Source: JAHEFT01 sp963766195 (GTDB lineage Bacteria; Pseudomonadota; Gammaproteobacteria; Xanthomonadales; SZUA-36). From it: DNA of 64,000 nucleotides. The stretch is taken from assembly GCA_963766195.1 (NCBI GenBank), contig CAVXYY010000004.1:286176-350175 (forward strand), given 5' to 3'. Both the position numbers and the translations under genes were made by a program. The notes beneath the pieces are model-generated. The model worked only from the letters and a program-made list of their open reading frames with translations, was not told where the DNA came from and ran no database searches. Positions 63,512-64,000 of the stretch are shown here, piece after piece; within the stretch, counting starts at the first letter, position 1; each line of letters opens with the position of its first letter.

Positions 63512-64000
63512 TTACTGACGTCGTGTCGAGAGGGTGACCGTCGCCAGCTTCAGAAGCCCACTCGATTGCAGGATGTCGGTGAAGGCAGGTGTGGAACGAA
63601 GATTTTGCAATTTGGGCTCGACCTTCAGAAAGGTCATGCGCGGATCCCGCTCTTCCATGCCTCTGCTCCAGCCAGGCCAGCGCCTGGTCGGATTCGCCCA
63701 GGCCGTTGTACAGCAACGCGAAGTGATAGGGCGGGACATAACGTTGGGTGGACATCTGCAATACATCATCCAGCAAGGCTCTCGCTTCCTGTTGCTTGCC
63801 CAGCTTCACCAATGCACAGGCTGCAGCCGCCTTGGCGTGTGAATTTCCACCGGAAAGCTGAATGGCCCGGTCGGCCGCGGCGGCGACCTCGGCAAATCGT
63901 CCCATCTCGAAATAGACACTGGAGTAGTACATGGTGCGTCAGCCAGAAGTTCGCGTCCAGCGCCTCGATCCGGTGCAATTTTTCCAGGGCCTCATCAACC
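63512..64000 (-). CDS. TPR-repeat protein, C-terminal part (frameshifted, cut by window end)
   Basis: Only the last about 160 residues lie in the window. TPR-like helical pairs are visible (ALEKLHRIEALDANFWLTH, then MYYSSVYFEMGRFAEVAAAA and ACALVKLGKQQEARALLDDV). The tail GMEERDPRMTFLKVEPKLQN followed by LRSTPAFTDIL is the usual ending of TPR proteins whose N terminus is a winged-helix, kinase or cyclase domain. Breaks lie near 63935 and 63662. Domain content upstream cannot be seen. It is in the same direction as the TonB receptor, 102 bases before it. Confidence 0.75.

Noticed and set aside
1..64000. CRISPR arrays, tRNA or rRNA genes, prophage or integrase genes
   Set aside because: Searched for by eye in all intergenic gaps; no spaced direct-repeat arrays, cloverleaf with CCA end, rRNA motifs or integrase-like proteins were seen.

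Overview
The window looks like chromosome of a free-living, GC-rich, Gram-negative gammaproteobacterium. LpxH, the RoxA/YcfD-type ribosomal oxygenase, DbpA, YheS, a PilH-like regulator, 456-residue-type PurB and the sucA-sucB-lpd order are all typical of Gammaproteobacteria. Two TonB-dependent receptors, REP-like palindromes and a YtrA-type GntR operon point loosely towards the Xanthomonadales/Chromatiales/Woeseiales side. No rRNA, tRNA, CRISPR array or prophage was seen. Most genes are housekeeping or generalist heterotroph functions.

Layout. 1-10 kb: a sarcosine oxidase operon (soxB-soxD-soxA, leaving the window at base 1), a secreted M64 peptidase, a gamma-glutamyltransferase, HlyIII, a lipase-like hydrolase, dbpA, and a second, solitary soxB paralogue. 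10-18 kb: a TonB-dependent receptor, a two-gene RND efflux pump, an unknown membrane protein and an exported methyltransferase-like protein. 18-28 kb: yheS, small membrane proteins, a YumC-type ferredoxin/flavodoxin reductase, ung, a GFA protein, a MAPEG protein, icd, a DUF455 ferritin-like protein and dapB. 28.7-32 kb: a 341-bp inverted-repeat, hairpin-rich element followed by a TAXI-type TRAP transporter. 32-38 kb: a PafA-like phosphatase, lpxH, a cyclophilin and gyrA. 38-49.4 kb: a long minus-strand run, purB-roxA-sucA-sucB-lpd-acuI-like-pilH-like-prx5-osmC-DUF3365. 49.5-55 kb: fumC, a REP array, a YtrA-type operon (small exported protein, GntR regulator, ABC-2 ATPase and permease) with a visible operator, and an SSS symporter. 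55-64 kb: an FKBP isomerase, a nucleotide-sugar block (ugd-gmd-fcl), a DUF2058 protein, an exported beta-helix protein paired with a TonB-dependent receptor, and a TPR protein cut by the window end.

How the genes fit together: icd, sucAB-lpd and fumC cover much of the TCA cycle around 2-oxoglutarate. Sarcosine oxidase and the TRAP system suggest use of small organic solutes. ugd/gmd/fcl would supply UDP-glucuronate, GDP-4-keto-6-deoxymannose and GDP-fucose for surface polysaccharide.

Quality warning: about twenty genes are broken by one or more single-base frame changes, although their translations stay family-like on both sides of each break. purB, fumC, the 61-63 kb TonB receptor and soxA/soxB are worst. 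Genes such as gyrA, sucA, sucB, lpd, icd and the TRAP permease are clean. I read the breaks as sequencing or assembly indels rather than real pseudogenes, and annotate the restored genes. One apparent gene fusion (ugd-gmd) is explained by such an indel.
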